DNA from: Deltaproteobacteria bacterium SM23_61
GTDB taxonomy: Bacteria > Desulfobacterota > SM23-61
DNA: 42,267 nt
NCBI GenBank assembly: GCA_001304105.1
Contig: LJUR01000023.1
Span: 1-42,267, forward strand
Reading direction: 5' to 3'
Every line of letters begins with the position of its first letter. The stretch's first letter is position 1. The notes below the pieces were generated by a model that ran no database searches, had not been told where the DNA came from, and was given only the letters and a program-made list of their open reading frames with translations. Below are positions 24,731-34,067 of this stretch, piece after piece. Both the position numbers and the translations under genes were made by a program.

Positions 24731-25714
24731 TTGCTGGACAATCATCATCGCATCGTGAATTACCTCCGTCTTTCGGTTACCGACCGTTGCAACCTGCGCT
24801 GTGTATATTGTATTCCGGAAGAGGGCATTCCATTCATGCCCCACCGCGAGATTCTTACCTATGAGGAGATGCTCCGCCTGGTGGAGCTTTGCATTCTGCA
24901 GGGAATTCGCAAGGTGAGGCTCACGGGGGGTGAACCCCTGGTCCGAAAAGGGTTCATCGCTTTCGTTCAGAGACTTTGCAAGACCGAAGGCCTGGAGGAG
25001 ATCACCCTGACCACCAACGGTGTTTTCCTCAAAGATTTTGCCAGAGCCCTCAGGGACTGCGGAATCTGTCGTATCAACGTAAGCATGGATACCCTCAAGC
25101 CGGACCGATTCCGCCTAATTACCCGGCGCGATGATTATGACCGGGTCCACGAGGGAATTGAAGAGGCTGAGAGGGTCGGTTTCAACCCCATCAAGCTGAA
25201 TGTGGTGGCCATGAGGGGAATCAACGATGACGAGATCCTGGATTTTGCCCGTCTGACTCGGGAAAAGCCTTATCATGTCCGTTTTATCGAGCTTATGCCC
25301 GTTGGCAGCGAGAATGGCTTCTGGACAGCCGAGAGATTCATCCCCTCAAAGGAGGTCTTTGACCGAATCCAGAGGCTGGGCAGCCTCACCCCGATCGGGC
25401 GCACCCCCCTGGATGGCCCGTCTGAAAGATACACCCTTGATGGAGCCAGAGGAGAGATCGGCTTCATCGGCGCTTTGAGCCATCATTTCTGCGCGAATTG
25501 CAACCGTTTGCGATTGACCGCCGACGGCCATCTGCGGGGATGCCTGTTTTCCGAAGAAGAAACCGACCTAAAGACCCCTCTGCGGGAGGGGCGGGACGAC
25601 GGGTATATCCTGGACCTCATCAGGCATAGCCTGGAGGAAAAACCGGCGAACCACGGCCTTATGGAGCTTCAGCCCCGCAAGTGCACCCGCTCGATGAATG
25701 GGATTGGAGGATGA
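24731..25714 (+). CDS. moaA: GTP 3',8-cyclase MoaA
   Basis: This 327-residue radical SAM enzyme catalyses the first step of molybdopterin synthesis. It has both Fe-S sites: the N-terminal CxxxCxxC (Cys20, Cys24, Cys27 in 'DRCNLRCVYC') and the C-terminal 'FCANCNRLRLTADGHLRGC', and ends with GIGG, matching the catalytic GG tail of MoaA. The start is a TTG; no ATG occurs before the first cluster motif. It precedes the Mo/W-dependent FdnG, for which it helps make the pyranopterin cofactor. Confidence 0.95.
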   Translation: MLDNHHRIVNYLRLSVTDRCNLRCVYCIPEEGIPFMPHREILTYEEMLRLVELCILQGIRKVRLTGGEPLVRKGFIAFVQRLCKTEGLEEITLTTNGVFLKDFARALRDCGICRINVSMDTLKPDRFRLITRRDDYDRVHEGIEEAERVGFNPIKLNVVAMRGINDDEILDFARLTREKPYHVRFIELMPVGSENGFWTAERFIPSKEVFDRIQRLGSLTPIGRTPLDGPSERYTLDGARGEIGFIGALSHHFCANCNRLRLTADGHLRGCLFSEEETDLKTPLREGRDDGYILDLIRHSLEEKPANHGLMELQPRKCTRSMNGIGG

Positions 25715-25837
25715 GATTTGGAAAGGCAAGGGCAAGGGGGGATCGATGGCCGGACGGGTAAACGGAACATCGGGGCAACGCTTTTCGGCACGGCTTTTCG
25801 TGAAGGCCAGAATAAATCATGAAAGGGAGGGAAAAAC

Positions 25838-28771
25838 ATGGGATTGAACCGGAGGGATTTCATAAAATTAGGCGGGGCGGGGACCGGGGGTCTTCTGCTT
25901 TTTGGAATTGTGGAAACAGACAAGACTCTTGGGTTCCCCGCGCCCATAGCCTTGAAGAAGAAGATAGGGGAAAGAACCACCGTCTGTCCCTACTGTGGAG
26001 TTGGCTGTAGTGTGATCATGGCCGTCGAGAACGGCAGGATCACCAACATGGAAGGGGATCCTGACTCTCCGATAAACGAAGGCTCTCTCTGTAGCAAGGG
26101 GGCCTCCTTATTCCAGGTAACCAAAAGCAAGGATCGACTGACCAGACCCAGGTGGCGGCGAGGGGGAACGTCCCAGTGGAAAGAGGCGGGTTGGGACGAA
26201 GTCATACCCGCCCTGGCTTCTCGGATCAAGAAAACCCGGGATGCCACCTTTGCGGTGAAGGATCAGGAGGGAAATATTGTCAATCGGACTGAGGCCATCG
26301 CTTCGCTGGGGAGTGTTTTCCCCAATAGCGAGGAAGCCTATCTGATGAGCAAGATGTTGCGAGCCCTGGGTATCGTCTACATCGAAAACGAGGCCCGGAT
26401 ATGCGTCTCATCGGCGGTCGCTGCGGATGGTGAAACGGTAGGCCGGGGGCCCATGTCCAACCACTGGATTGACCTGGGCAACACGGACTGCGTCATGATC
26501 ATCGGTGGCAACATTGCGGAATCGTTTCCGGTAGCCTTCAAATGGGTAACCCGGGCCAGATGCAAGGGGGCAAAGATGATCCATGTCGATCCCCGGTTCA
26601 CCCGAACCTCTGCCAAGTCCGATCTCTATGCCCGGATCCGACCGGGTACGGATATTGCCTTTGTCGGCGGGATCATCCGGTACGTCCTGGAGGACATGGA
26701 GGCCCATCCCGGCAACTATAACCTGACCTATGTGAAGGAATACACCAACGCCTCTTTTTTGGTCCATCCCGATTTCGCCGGTCCTTCCGATACGCTGAAC
26801 GGGCTGTTTTCAGGGTGGAAGGGGGGTGGGTATGATAAAAAGTCCTGGGCCTACCAGGCGGACCCGGCCCAGCCGGACAAAATAAAAAAAGACCCCACCC
26901 TCACCGACCGACACTGTGTTTTCCAGCTCCTGAAAAAGCATTTCGCCCGCTATGACCATGACAAGGTGGTGGAAATCACCGGTGTGGACCGGGGAACCTA
27001 TCAGGAGGTGTGCCGCACCTATGCGGCCACCGGCCAAAAAGGAAAGGCAGGGGCCATCGTCTTCTCCTCCAGCGCCTGTCAGCGCAGCACGGGAACGCAG
27101 ACGGTCCGGTCCTTCGGCATCCTGCAGCTTCTTCTGGGGAATATGGGCGTCGCCGGCGGAGGATTGAACGGGATCACCGGGGCCGTCAATGGACTCGGCT
27201 GCACACTCCAGGGACTCGTGAACCACTGGCTTCCGGGCGCGGGCAGCGTTCGGCCGCCCGCCGGCAAAGAGCAAGCCCTTTCTGCTTACGGCGCGAATAA
27301 AGCAAGGCTGGCCAGCCTGCTCAAGGCATGGTACGGGGACGCAGACCCAAAGATCAGCTATCATTACATACCCAAACGCGGGGGCGATTATTCCTGGCAG
27401 CCCCTGTTCAAAGGGATAAGAGATGGGAAGATCAAAGGGCTGATCTGCTGGGGGATCAATCCTGTGGTGAGCGGGCCCCACAGCGGATCGATCCAGAAGG
27501 ATCTGCAAAAACTCGATTGGATGGTGGTGATCGACCTCTGGGAGACGGAGACCGCTGCCTTCTGGAAGCCAGAGGCGGGGGCGAATCCCAAAGAGATCCA
27601 GACAGAGGTGTTTCTCCTGCCGGCAGCCCACTCGCTGGAAAAAGAAGGGAGTGTCTGCAACAGCAGCCGCTGGAACCAGTGGCGCTACGCGGGAGCCGCG
27701 CCTCCGGGAGACGCCCGCAGCGACCTCTGGATCATAAACAAGCTGGCGCTGAAGCTCAAAGAGCTTTACGCCGGGGAGACGGACCTGAATTCCGCTGCAG
27801 TTGCCCACCTGACCTGGGACTATGGAGACCCTCCCGACGTATATGCAGTGACGAAAGAAATGAATGGCTATGATTTGAAGAACGGGAGCTTACTCAATGG
27901 TCCGGGGAGCCTGAAGGACGACGGCACAACCAGTTGCGGCAACTGGCTCTGGTGCGGGATGTTCACCGAGGCGGGCAATAAGGCCAAAAAGCGGGAAACG
28001 GAGGACCCTTCTGGGATTGGCCTCTTCCCGGGATGGGGCTGGGCGTGGCCGGTGAACCGGAGGATTATGTACAACCGGGCTTCGGTTGATCTAGACGGCG
28101 CTCCCTGGGATCCGCAGCATCCGGTCATCGGCTGGCGGGACGGAAAGTGGGTAGGGGATGTGCCCGATGGCAACTGGCCGCCGACCCGCACCAGTGGGAA
28201 ATATCCGTTTATCATGAAGCCACAGGGTCGGGCGCACCTCTTCGGCCCGGGGAGGCCCGACGGCCCCTTCCCCGAGCATTACGAGCCATGGGAAAGCTCT
28301 CTGTCCAACCTCCTGTCGCCGCAGCAGAATAACCCATTGCTGAAAAGCTGGGAAGCCGCTGGCAGGGGAAGACCCTCGGAGTATCCCATCATAGCGACGA
28401 CCCATCGGGTCGTGGAGCACCTGCACACAGGGGCCATCACCAGGCGGCTACCCTGGATGGTGGAGATGATGCCAGAGATGTTCATTGAACTGAGCAGGGA
28501 GCTGGCCGGGGAGAAAGGAATCAAAGGGGGCGATCCCGTTATCATTGAATCTGCACGGGGCCGCATAAGGGCAAAGGCGATCGTCACCGCCCGGCTGAAG
28601 CCCTACCGCACGAATGGCACCATGGTGCATTGCGTCAGTCTTCCATGGAATTGGGGATACATGGGACTGTCCAAAGGGGACAGCACGAACCAGCTGACGG
28701 CCCGGATTGGGGATCCCAACACCGGAATTCCGGAATTTCGGGCATTCCTCTGCAATGTGCGCAGGGGATAA
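25838..28771 (+). CDS. fdnG: FdnG-like formate dehydrogenase catalytic subunit, Cys form
   Basis: This 977-residue Mo/W-bisPGD protein aligns along its length with the alpha subunit of formate dehydrogenase N. A twin-arginine signal ('RRDFIK', residues 5-10) predicts export, and a [4Fe-4S] site uses Cys50, Cys53, Cys57 and Cys85 with Lys87. The metal ligand is Cys189 in place of selenocysteine. Unusually, the adjacent catalytic His is Val190, and the conserved 'TQH' segment reads 'CQR' (Arg416). The genes for FdnH, FdnI and FdhE follow, so assembly looks normal, but formate oxidation by this subunit is uncertain. The ATG has the ribosome-binding site 'gggagg'. Confidence 0.9.
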   Translation: MGLNRRDFIKLGGAGTGGLLLFGIVETDKTLGFPAPIALKKKIGERTTVCPYCGVGCSVIMAVENGRITNMEGDPDSPINEGSLCSKGASLFQVTKSKDRLTRPRWRRGGTSQWKEAGWDEVIPALASRIKKTRDATFAVKDQEGNIVNRTEAIASLGSVFPNSEEAYLMSKMLRALGIVYIENEARICVSSAVAADGETVGRGPMSNHWIDLGNTDCVMIIGGNIAESFPVAFKWVTRARCKGAKMIHVDPRFTRTSAKSDLYARIRPGTDIAFVGGIIRYVLEDMEAHPGNYNLTYVKEYTNASFLVHPDFAGPSDTLNGLFSGWKGGGYDKKSWAYQADPAQPDKIKKDPTLTDRHCVFQLLKKHFARYDHDKVVEITGVDRGTYQEVCRTYAATGQKGKAGAIVFSSSACQRSTGTQTVRSFGILQLLLGNMGVAGGGLNGITGAVNGLGCTLQGLVNHWLPGAGSVRPPAGKEQALSAYGANKARLASLLKAWYGDADPKISYHYIPKRGGDYSWQPLFKGIRDGKIKGLICWGINPVVSGPHSGSIQKDLQKLDWMVVIDLWETETAAFWKPEAGANPKEIQTEVFLLPAAHSLEKEGSVCNSSRWNQWRYAGAAPPGDARSDLWIINKLALKLKELYAGETDLNSAAVAHLTWDYGDPPDVYAVTKEMNGYDLKNGSLLNGPGSLKDDGTTSCGNWLWCGMFTEAGNKAKKRETEDPSGIGLFPGWGWAWPVNRRIMYNRASVDLDGAPWDPQHPVIGWRDGKWVGDVPDGNWPPTRTSGKYPFIMKPQGRAHLFGPGRPDGPFPEHYEPWESSLSNLLSPQQNNPLLKSWEAAGRGRPSEYPIIATTHRVVEHLHTGAITRRLPWMVEMMPEMFIELSRELAGEKGIKGGDPVIIESARGRIRAKAIVTARLKPYRTNGTMVHCVSLPWNWGYMGLSKGDSTNQLTARIGDPNTGIPEFRAFLCNVRRG

Positions 28772-28809
28772 AAAAGACGTTCACTCACTCATCCTTGGAG
28801 GCCAGCAAA

Positions 28810-29643
28810 ATGGAAAAAGCAATTCTTTTCGACCCGGCGCTGTGTACGGCTTGCCGTGCTTGTCAGGTGGCATGCAAACAGTGGAATGCCAACGGAGCGG
28901 TCCAAACGACCAGCCGCGGCAGCTATGAGAACCCTTCCGACCTCACCCCCGAGACCTGGCTCAAGATCGAGTTCAGGGAGGTGGAGAGAAACGGGAATTT
29001 CGATTGGCTCTTTACCCGCAGGGCCTGCATGCACTGCACCGATGCTGCCTGCGTTCGCGTTTGTCCTACCGGTGCCCTCAGGCACCACGAGCTTGGCTTC
29101 GTTACCTACCATAAGGACCTTTGCAGCGGCTGCGGTTATTGCCGGGATTTCTGCCCTTTCGACACGCCCCGCAGCGAGCGCGATTTCTTAACCGGTTTGG
29201 CCAAGATGGAAAAGTGCACCTTGTGTATGACTCCCGGCCTTGACCGGGTGGCTGCCGGTTACGAGCCGGCTTGTGTCAAAAGCTGCCCGACGGATGCCCT
29301 GAAATACGGCGGTCGTGGGGAGCTATCGGCGGAGGGAAGGAAGCGGATTCAGGCCCTTCAGGCCCGGGGCTATACGAATGCTTACCTGTACGGGGAAAAG
29401 GAGCTCGGAGGTCTGCATGTAATGTATGTGCTGGGAGATTCGCCGGAAGTCTATGGTCTTCCGACGGATCCGAAAGTTCCCCCGGCAACCTTCGCCTGGA
29501 AGGACGTCCTCCAGCCGCTGGGATGGGCGGTGGGTGCATTAACCCTCGTCGGACTGGGGCTGAATTATCTCGTGGCACGGAAAACCAAGCTGAGCCGAGA
29601 ACGCACCGATAAAAAGGAGGAAGGAAATGCAGCAAGAGGTTGA
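28810..29643 (+). CDS. fdnH: Formate dehydrogenase Fe-S subunit (FdnH type)
   Basis: This 277-residue protein carries four [4Fe-4S] clusters, seen as 'CTACRACQVAC', 'CMHCTDAACVRVCP', 'CSGCGYCRDFCP' and 'CTLC..CVKSCP' groups, and a single C-terminal membrane helix ('GWAVGALTLVGLGLNYLV') typical of FdnH. It passes electrons from the catalytic subunit to the membrane cytochrome b. The ATG at 28810 follows 'ttggagg'; the frame upstream overlaps the fdnG end without similarity. Its stop overlaps the start of the next gene. Confidence 0.93.
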   Translation: MEKAILFDPALCTACRACQVACKQWNANGAVQTTSRGSYENPSDLTPETWLKIEFREVERNGNFDWLFTRRACMHCTDAACVRVCPTGALRHHELGFVTYHKDLCSGCGYCRDFCPFDTPRSERDFLTGLAKMEKCTLCMTPGLDRVAAGYEPACVKSCPTDALKYGGRGELSAEGRKRIQALQARGYTNAYLYGEKELGGLHVMYVLGDSPEVYGLPTDPKVPPATFAWKDVLQPLGWAVGALTLVGLGLNYLVARKTKLSRERTDKKEEGNAARG

Positions 29644-30289
29644 AAAATATTCAAAGTCGACCCGGATTCTCCATTGGGTCCACGCGGGCTCCTTCGCCGT
29701 TTTGTTTCTCACGGGTCTGGTACTTTTTATTCCCCCCTTGGGTACATTGGCACAGGACGGCTGGAGTCGCCTGCTCCATCGCGTCGCCGCGGTGATTTTC
29801 GTGGTGGCGCCCCTGATCTACCTGGGCATGTACTGGGAAAAAAGCATGACCGCCATCAGGGAGGCCTTTACCTGGGGAAAGGAAGACTTCGGCTGGATGA
29901 AAGCGGGGTACCGGTACTATTTCCAGTGCGATGAAGAGGCTATGCCGCCCCAGGGGCACATGAACACCGGCCAGAAGATGTGGTGGCTTCTGGTGATGGT
30001 TTCCTGGGCAGGGTTTCTGATCACCGGGGCGGTCATGTGGTTTGCCAAGACGCTGGCTCCCCCGGTTTTCCTTCAGTGGGCGGTTTTCCTCCATGACCTG
30101 GTCTTCATCGGGACCGGGGTCATGTTTTTTGTTCACATTTACATGTCCGTAGGGCATCCCCTGGTGCATCCGCTTCGGGAAGGGGCCTGGAATTCAATGT
30201 TTCGTGGAAAGGTATCGGTCCATTACGCCAGGACACATCATGGCAAGTGGTTCGAAGAAATTGTCCGAAGCCAGGGAAAAAATTCCTAA
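29627..30289 (+). CDS. fdnI: Formate dehydrogenase cytochrome b subunit (FdnI type)
   Basis: This 220-residue protein has four membrane helices and histidines placed for two b-type hemes and quinone contact: 'RILHWVHAGSF' in the first helix, 'LLHRVAAV' in the second, and 'FLHDLVF' and 'FFVHIYMSVGHP' later. It conducts electrons from FdnH to the quinone pool. The start overlaps fdnH by 17 bases and is preceded by 'aaggagg'. Its stop codon overlaps the ATG of fdhE (TAATG). Confidence 0.93.
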   Translation: MQQEVEKYSKSTRILHWVHAGSFAVLFLTGLVLFIPPLGTLAQDGWSRLLHRVAAVIFVVAPLIYLGMYWEKSMTAIREAFTWGKEDFGWMKAGYRYYFQCDEEAMPPQGHMNTGQKMWWLLVMVSWAGFLITGAVMWFAKTLAPPVFLQWAVFLHDLVFIGTGVMFFVHIYMSVGHPLVHPLREGAWNSMFRGKVSVHYARTHHGKWFEEIVRSQGKNS

Positions 30290-31209
30290 TGATGAAAAGC
30301 ACCGTTCGGGAGAATGTAGAACGGATGAGGAAAGAGGGCGAAGAAAGGGGGCTCCCCTCGAGAGCGGTAGAATTTTATCTCCGGCTGTTTCAACTCCAAT
30401 CGGAAATGGAGCAGCGCATAGGAGCGGTAAAACCGGCTTTAGACAAGAAGGGAGCAGAAGATCGCATGGAGAGCGGGGTTCCTCTGATAAAACCAGGGGA
30501 ACTCCAGCCGGACGGATCCCTGTTGAAAGACGCCTTTTCCAGGACGCTGAAAGCCTATGGCGACTTTGCCGATTTGTTCGGTAAAAACTTCGTGGGGAAG
30601 AAAGGAAAGGAACGCCATTCAGCGCTTAAACGCTGGATCGGGGAATGCCTGGACCTAGCGGATTCCCCCCATGCTTCCGCGATCCAGGGTACCCCGGAGG
30701 ATCTCTTGGCAAAAGCCATCCTCTGTGCCGCGCTCAAGCCCTTTTGGGTCGTCCATTCCAAAGTGGTGCTTGGGTTGGTGGACCGGAAGCGATGGAGGAG
30801 CGGAACTTGTCCTGTTTGCGGAGGCAGAGCGGACCTTGCTTTTTTGGACAGGGAAAACGGGTCGCGATGGCTGGTGTGCGGCTGTTGCGATGCGCAATGG
30901 CTTTTCCAGCGGCTCCAATGCCCGTACTGTGACAACCAGAATGAGGATTCCCTGTCTTATTTTACCGATCAAGGGGAAATCTACCGGCTATACGTATGCG
31001 AGCGATGCGGCAGCTACCTGAAGGCGGTCGACTTGAGGCACATGGACCGGGACCTGTTTTTGCCGCTGGAGCGGCTGCTCACGCTTAGCCTGGATTTCCA
31101 GGCTCGGGAAAAGGGGTACACCCCCGGTTACCTTGACGGCCCCTGGTACGGCCATCCGGATCTTCAAGCCTTGCGCCTTCAGGTTCAGGCATTTCTGAAA
31201 GATCTGTAA
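30289..31209 (+). CDS. fdhE: Formate dehydrogenase accessory protein FdhE
   Basis: This 306-residue protein matches FdhE, a cytoplasmic factor needed for maturation of exported formate dehydrogenases. The C-terminal half has rubredoxin-like cysteine knuckles ('CPVCGG', 'CGCCD', 'CPYCDN', 'CERCGSYLK'), thought to bind iron. The ATG overlaps the fdnI stop by one base, and a second ATG follows immediately. Its presence supports the exported nature of the FdnG complex. Confidence 0.93.
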   Translation: MMKSTVRENVERMRKEGEERGLPSRAVEFYLRLFQLQSEMEQRIGAVKPALDKKGAEDRMESGVPLIKPGELQPDGSLLKDAFSRTLKAYGDFADLFGKNFVGKKGKERHSALKRWIGECLDLADSPHASAIQGTPEDLLAKAILCAALKPFWVVHSKVVLGLVDRKRWRSGTCPVCGGRADLAFLDRENGSRWLVCGCCDAQWLFQRLQCPYCDNQNEDSLSYFTDQGEIYRLYVCERCGSYLKAVDLRHMDRDLFLPLERLLTLSLDFQAREKGYTPGYLDGPWYGHPDLQALRLQVQAFLKDL

Positions 31210-31363
31210 CCGCTTGCGTTCGAGCTGCGTAAACCAGGGCGAAAGCAAAGCACTGGAAGCCAAAGGGTATTGGTGGTATAGTTCCGTCGAACCTCAGCCT
31301 ACTCTTCCCAAATCCTTGGTGCTCTCTGGAGGCTCTGGTATCCTTTCCATCAGGAGGAAAAAA

Positions 31364-32365
31364 ATGTGGGATGCTTCAAAATGCAACCTTTGCGGTGACT
31401 GTTTGGTGAAATGCCTGTATGTCGATTACGACAAAGACAAAGCCGTGGCTGAAATCAAGGCCCTCACGGAGGGGAAAAAGGCGGAGATTCTGAGCAGGTG
31501 CGTCACCTGTTGTGCCTGCCGGGAATATTGTCCTACGGGAGCCGACCCTTATGACCTTATCTTAAGGGCGCAGGAGAAGTTTCATGCCTTTCCGATCGGG
31601 GAGAAGGACGCCGCCGGCATGGACCTGGCTTCCATGATCCCGAACGAAATCGTGCCCGGAGATCCAGACAAACCCGTCCTTTCCCTCTGCGCCCTGGAGA
31701 GGCAGATCCCCGAAGGTGCCCTCGAGGGACAGCTATTCCAGGGAATGACCGTGGTCAAGGGGGGGGAATTCTTTTGCCTCATCGGCTACGTGCACATCGG
31801 CAAGGAGGCGCCCGTTGCAAGGGGTGCCCAAAAGTTCATCGACAGGATGGCCGGCCTGGGCAAGGACATCATATTCCTCCACGACGACTGCTATGCCATG
31901 GTACATGCCAAGGTCAGGGACTACGGAATCCCCGTCCCCTTCAAGTACATGCACCTCTTCGAATACCTGCGCAACTACCTGAGAGACCACCAGAGCAGAG
32001 TCACCCCATTGGGAATAAAGGTTGCTTACCAGCGTCCCTGCGCCTCCCGCTACACCCCGGGAAAAGATATCTTCCTGGACGAGATTTTTAATCTCATCGG
32101 CGTGGAGCGACCGACGAGGAAATACGAGCGCGAGACGGCTTTATGCTGCACGGCCCCGATCATCCGCGTCTTCCCCGAGCTGGCCCAGGAGGTGCAGGCA
32201 AAGAATGTCGATGATGCCATCGCCTGCGGCGCCCAGGCCATGGTCACCCTTTGTCCGATTTGTGACCGGATCCTGAGGCGCCCGACCGCCGCCCGCGGCC
32301 TGAAAAAGATCTACATCACCGACCTCTGCCGGATGGCCCTGGGGGAAAAAGCTCTTGCAGGATAA
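31364..32365 (+). CDS. HdrD/GlpC-like Fe-S protein with one complete CCG domain
   Basis: This 333-residue protein has an N-terminal ferredoxin-like part with two [4Fe-4S] sites ('CNLCGDCLVKC' and 'CVTCCACREYCP') and a C-terminal CCG domain whose spacing is complete (C, 34 residues, CC, 34 residues, CPIC). An earlier CCG-like half is degenerate. Such proteins pass electrons to disulfide or quinone-linked partners. A strong Shine-Dalgarno (aggagg) precedes the ATG at 31364; the longer frame upstream has no similarity. It follows fdhE after 154 bases and may link the Fdn complex to another electron carrier. Confidence 0.85.
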   Translation: MWDASKCNLCGDCLVKCLYVDYDKDKAVAEIKALTEGKKAEILSRCVTCCACREYCPTGADPYDLILRAQEKFHAFPIGEKDAAGMDLASMIPNEIVPGDPDKPVLSLCALERQIPEGALEGQLFQGMTVVKGGEFFCLIGYVHIGKEAPVARGAQKFIDRMAGLGKDIIFLHDDCYAMVHAKVRDYGIPVPFKYMHLFEYLRNYLRDHQSRVTPLGIKVAYQRPCASRYTPGKDIFLDEIFNLIGVERPTRKYERETALCCTAPIIRVFPELAQEVQAKNVDDAIACGAQAMVTLCPICDRILRRPTAARGLKKIYITDLCRMALGEKALAG

Positions 32366-32751
32366 ATTCAGGTAAGTCTTAGTTTGGGGGCGAAAAGTAG
32401 AGGGGTATCTCCAAATTCGTAGACCGAATATTTTATGAAAACCTGCCGAGGGCCCGGGAGGAAAGTCAGATTGCGCCGCAAGCATCGGCGGGATAGGGAT
32501 TTCTATACCCTTCCCATCTGCCTTCCGCAAAGCGGAGCGGGGGCGAGAAAAGATATCCTTGATGAGGAGAATGAACCCCCCCGCCACAGCTGAAAGGGGA
32601 TAGATGCTCATGATTGCAAGCAATATGACTTTTCTTTCGGGACCCTGAAATCACCTGACATTTCGAAAAAACCAGGGCTTTAGCTCTTAACGAATTTGGA
32701 GATGATCCAAAATTTGATGAAAAGTCCCCACCTATGGAGGAATGAAAAAAT
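32366..32751. other. 386-base gene-free gap
   Basis: No convincing gene was found. The stretch contains a perfect short inverted repeat ATTGC-AA-GCAAT (32613-32624) and nested repeats near 32642-32680 (CCCTG ... CAGGG around GAAAT ... ATTTC) that could form an RNA hairpin in the leader of the permease genes. No recognised riboswitch was identified. Confidence 0.4.
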
Positions 32752-33192
32752 TTGGCCCTTCGGAAAAATTGGAAGGCCCCAAAAGATGCTTTTTCCCAAA
32801 CCGGCCGGGCTTTCCGAAAAAGCCTCCCCATTCTGGTAAGTGTGTTGATGCTTTTGGCCCTGGCAGATACCCTGATTCCCAAACAGGCGTACAGGCGGAT
32901 TTTTACGGGAAACGAACTCCTGGATCCATTGATGGGAGCGGTGATCGGGAGTTTTTCCGGGGGCAACCCGATTACCAGCTACATTATCGGGGGGGAGCTG
33001 CGGCAGCAGGGAATCGGTATGCTGGCGATCACCGCTTTCCTCGTTGCCTGGGTAACCGTGGGAATCATTCAGCTGCCCGCCGAAGCGCTCATGCTGGGGA
33101 AAAGATTCGCCATCGCCCGGAATGCGGTCAGTTTTTGCCTCTCCATTGTAATTGCGGTTTTAACGGTATTGACCCTTGGAATGACCGGATGA
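32752..33192 (+). CDS. Permease, first half (COG0701-like)
   Basis: This 146-residue membrane protein looks like one half of the DUF318/COG0701 permease family, which includes arsenic-linked ArsP proteins. It has three or four hydrophobic segments and the family-like segment 'GAVIGSFSGGNPITSYIIGGEL'. The start is a TTG twelve bases after 'ggagg'; an ATG at 32742 is too close to that site and is in another frame. It overlaps the second half by four bases (ATGA), so the two probably assemble as one transporter. Substrate unknown. Confidence 0.7.
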   Translation: MALRKNWKAPKDAFSQTGRAFRKSLPILVSVLMLLALADTLIPKQAYRRIFTGNELLDPLMGAVIGSFSGGNPITSYIIGGELRQQGIGMLAITAFLVAWVTVGIIQLPAEALMLGKRFAIARNAVSFCLSIVIAVLTVLTLGMTG

Positions 33193-33704
33193 AGAAAATT
33201 CTTGAAAAAATGGGATTCGAAGGGGCGCTCTCATTACTGGTTTTAATCGCCTATGGGATTCTTGCCGTTTACGATTCGAACCGATTGGAAAATGCTCTTT
33301 CCACCCTGGCCGGGTTAACCGCCCGAATCGTACCCATCCTTCTGCTCGTCTTCGGGGTCATGTTCCTGACCAACCTGTTTTTCGAAAGCAACGCGCTCGT
33401 CCGGTTCTTGGGAAAAGAATCGGGGTACCGAGGCTGGATGCTGGCCATTGCGGGGGGCATCGTGTCATCGGGCCCCATTTACATGTGGTACCCGCTGCTC
33501 AGTGATTTAAAGGAAAGAGGAATGAAGGACTCCCTCATTGCCGCGTTCTTATACAATCGGGCCGTAAAAATTCCCCTTCTCCCCATGATGGTCTATTATT
33601 TCGGGTGGAACTTCGCCCTGGTGCTGTCCATCTATATGGTACTTTTTTCAGTGGCCGACGGAATCCTGGTTCAAAGCTTGATGCGAAAAGGAACGGAAGG
33701 ATGA
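33189..33704 (+). CDS. Permease, second half (COG0701-like)
   Basis: This 171-residue membrane protein resembles the other half of COG0701 permeases, with four or five hydrophobic segments and the repeat-related segment 'AIAGGIVSSGPIYMWYPLLSDL' that mirrors 'GAVIGSFSGGNPIT' of the first half. Its ATG overlaps the stop of the first half and its own stop overlaps the NifX-like gene, giving a tightly coupled three-gene unit. Transported substrate unknown. Confidence 0.7.
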   Translation: MKKILEKMGFEGALSLLVLIAYGILAVYDSNRLENALSTLAGLTARIVPILLLVFGVMFLTNLFFESNALVRFLGKESGYRGWMLAIAGGIVSSGPIYMWYPLLSDLKERGMKDSLIAAFLYNRAVKIPLLPMMVYYFGWNFALVLSIYMVLFSVADGILVQSLMRKGTEG

Positions 33705-34030
33705 AAATCGCAGTGGCGGCTGTGGGCAAAGACCCAATTTCCGAGATCAGTCCCCGGTCGGGACGATCGAAATTTTACTTGATATTCGATGACCGGGTTA
33801 ACTTGCTGGAAGTTCTGTCCAATCCCTTCAGCCGGGGAGGAGGCGGCGCAGGGTTCGGAGTGGCGAAGATGCTAGCGGACAAAAAAGTGGATATCGTCAT
33901 CGGCAACCAAAAAGGCGAACACTTCGAAGAAGCTCTGCAGGCAAGAGGAATCGAATATTACCAGATGACCGGAGCGGCCAAAGATGCAGTTGCCCTCATC
34001 CTTGGCACCGAAAAGAAGAAAGAAGCGTAG
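33701..34030 (+). CDS. NifX/NifB-type cofactor family protein, copy 2
   Basis: This 109-residue protein has the dinitrogenase cofactor-binding fold: 'MKIAVAAVGKDPISEISPRSGRS', 'GVAKMLADKKVDIVIGNQKG' and 'ALQARGIEYYQMTG'. Family members bind metal clusters or small metal species. It overlaps the permease second half by four bases, so it may report on or receive the transported element. A terminator hairpin follows directly, making this the last gene of the unit. Confidence 0.85.
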   Translation: MKIAVAAVGKDPISEISPRSGRSKFYLIFDDRVNLLEVLSNPFSRGGGGAGFGVAKMLADKKVDIVIGNQKGEHFEEALQARGIEYYQMTGAAKDAVALILGTEKKKEA

Positions 34031-34040
34031 CGGATAGCCA

Positions 34041-34067
34041 AAGCCCCGAGGGATCCGGGGCTTCTTT
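34041..34067 (+). terminator. Intrinsic terminator after the NifX-like gene
   Basis: A perfect eight-base stem (aagccccg / cggggctt, 34041-34048 and 34056-34063) with a seven-base loop is followed by a short pyrimidine tract (ctttc). It lies ten bases after the stop codon and separates the permease unit from the riboswitch-controlled transporter operon. Confidence 0.75.

Noticed and set aside
26810-27808. 332-codon minus-strand frame
   Set aside because: Antisense to fdnG with no family similarity.
32458-32467. GAGGAAAGTC, resembling the conserved RNase P RNA core
   Set aside because: The surrounding sequence lacks the other conserved RNase P regions and the expected P4 partner, so it is a chance match.
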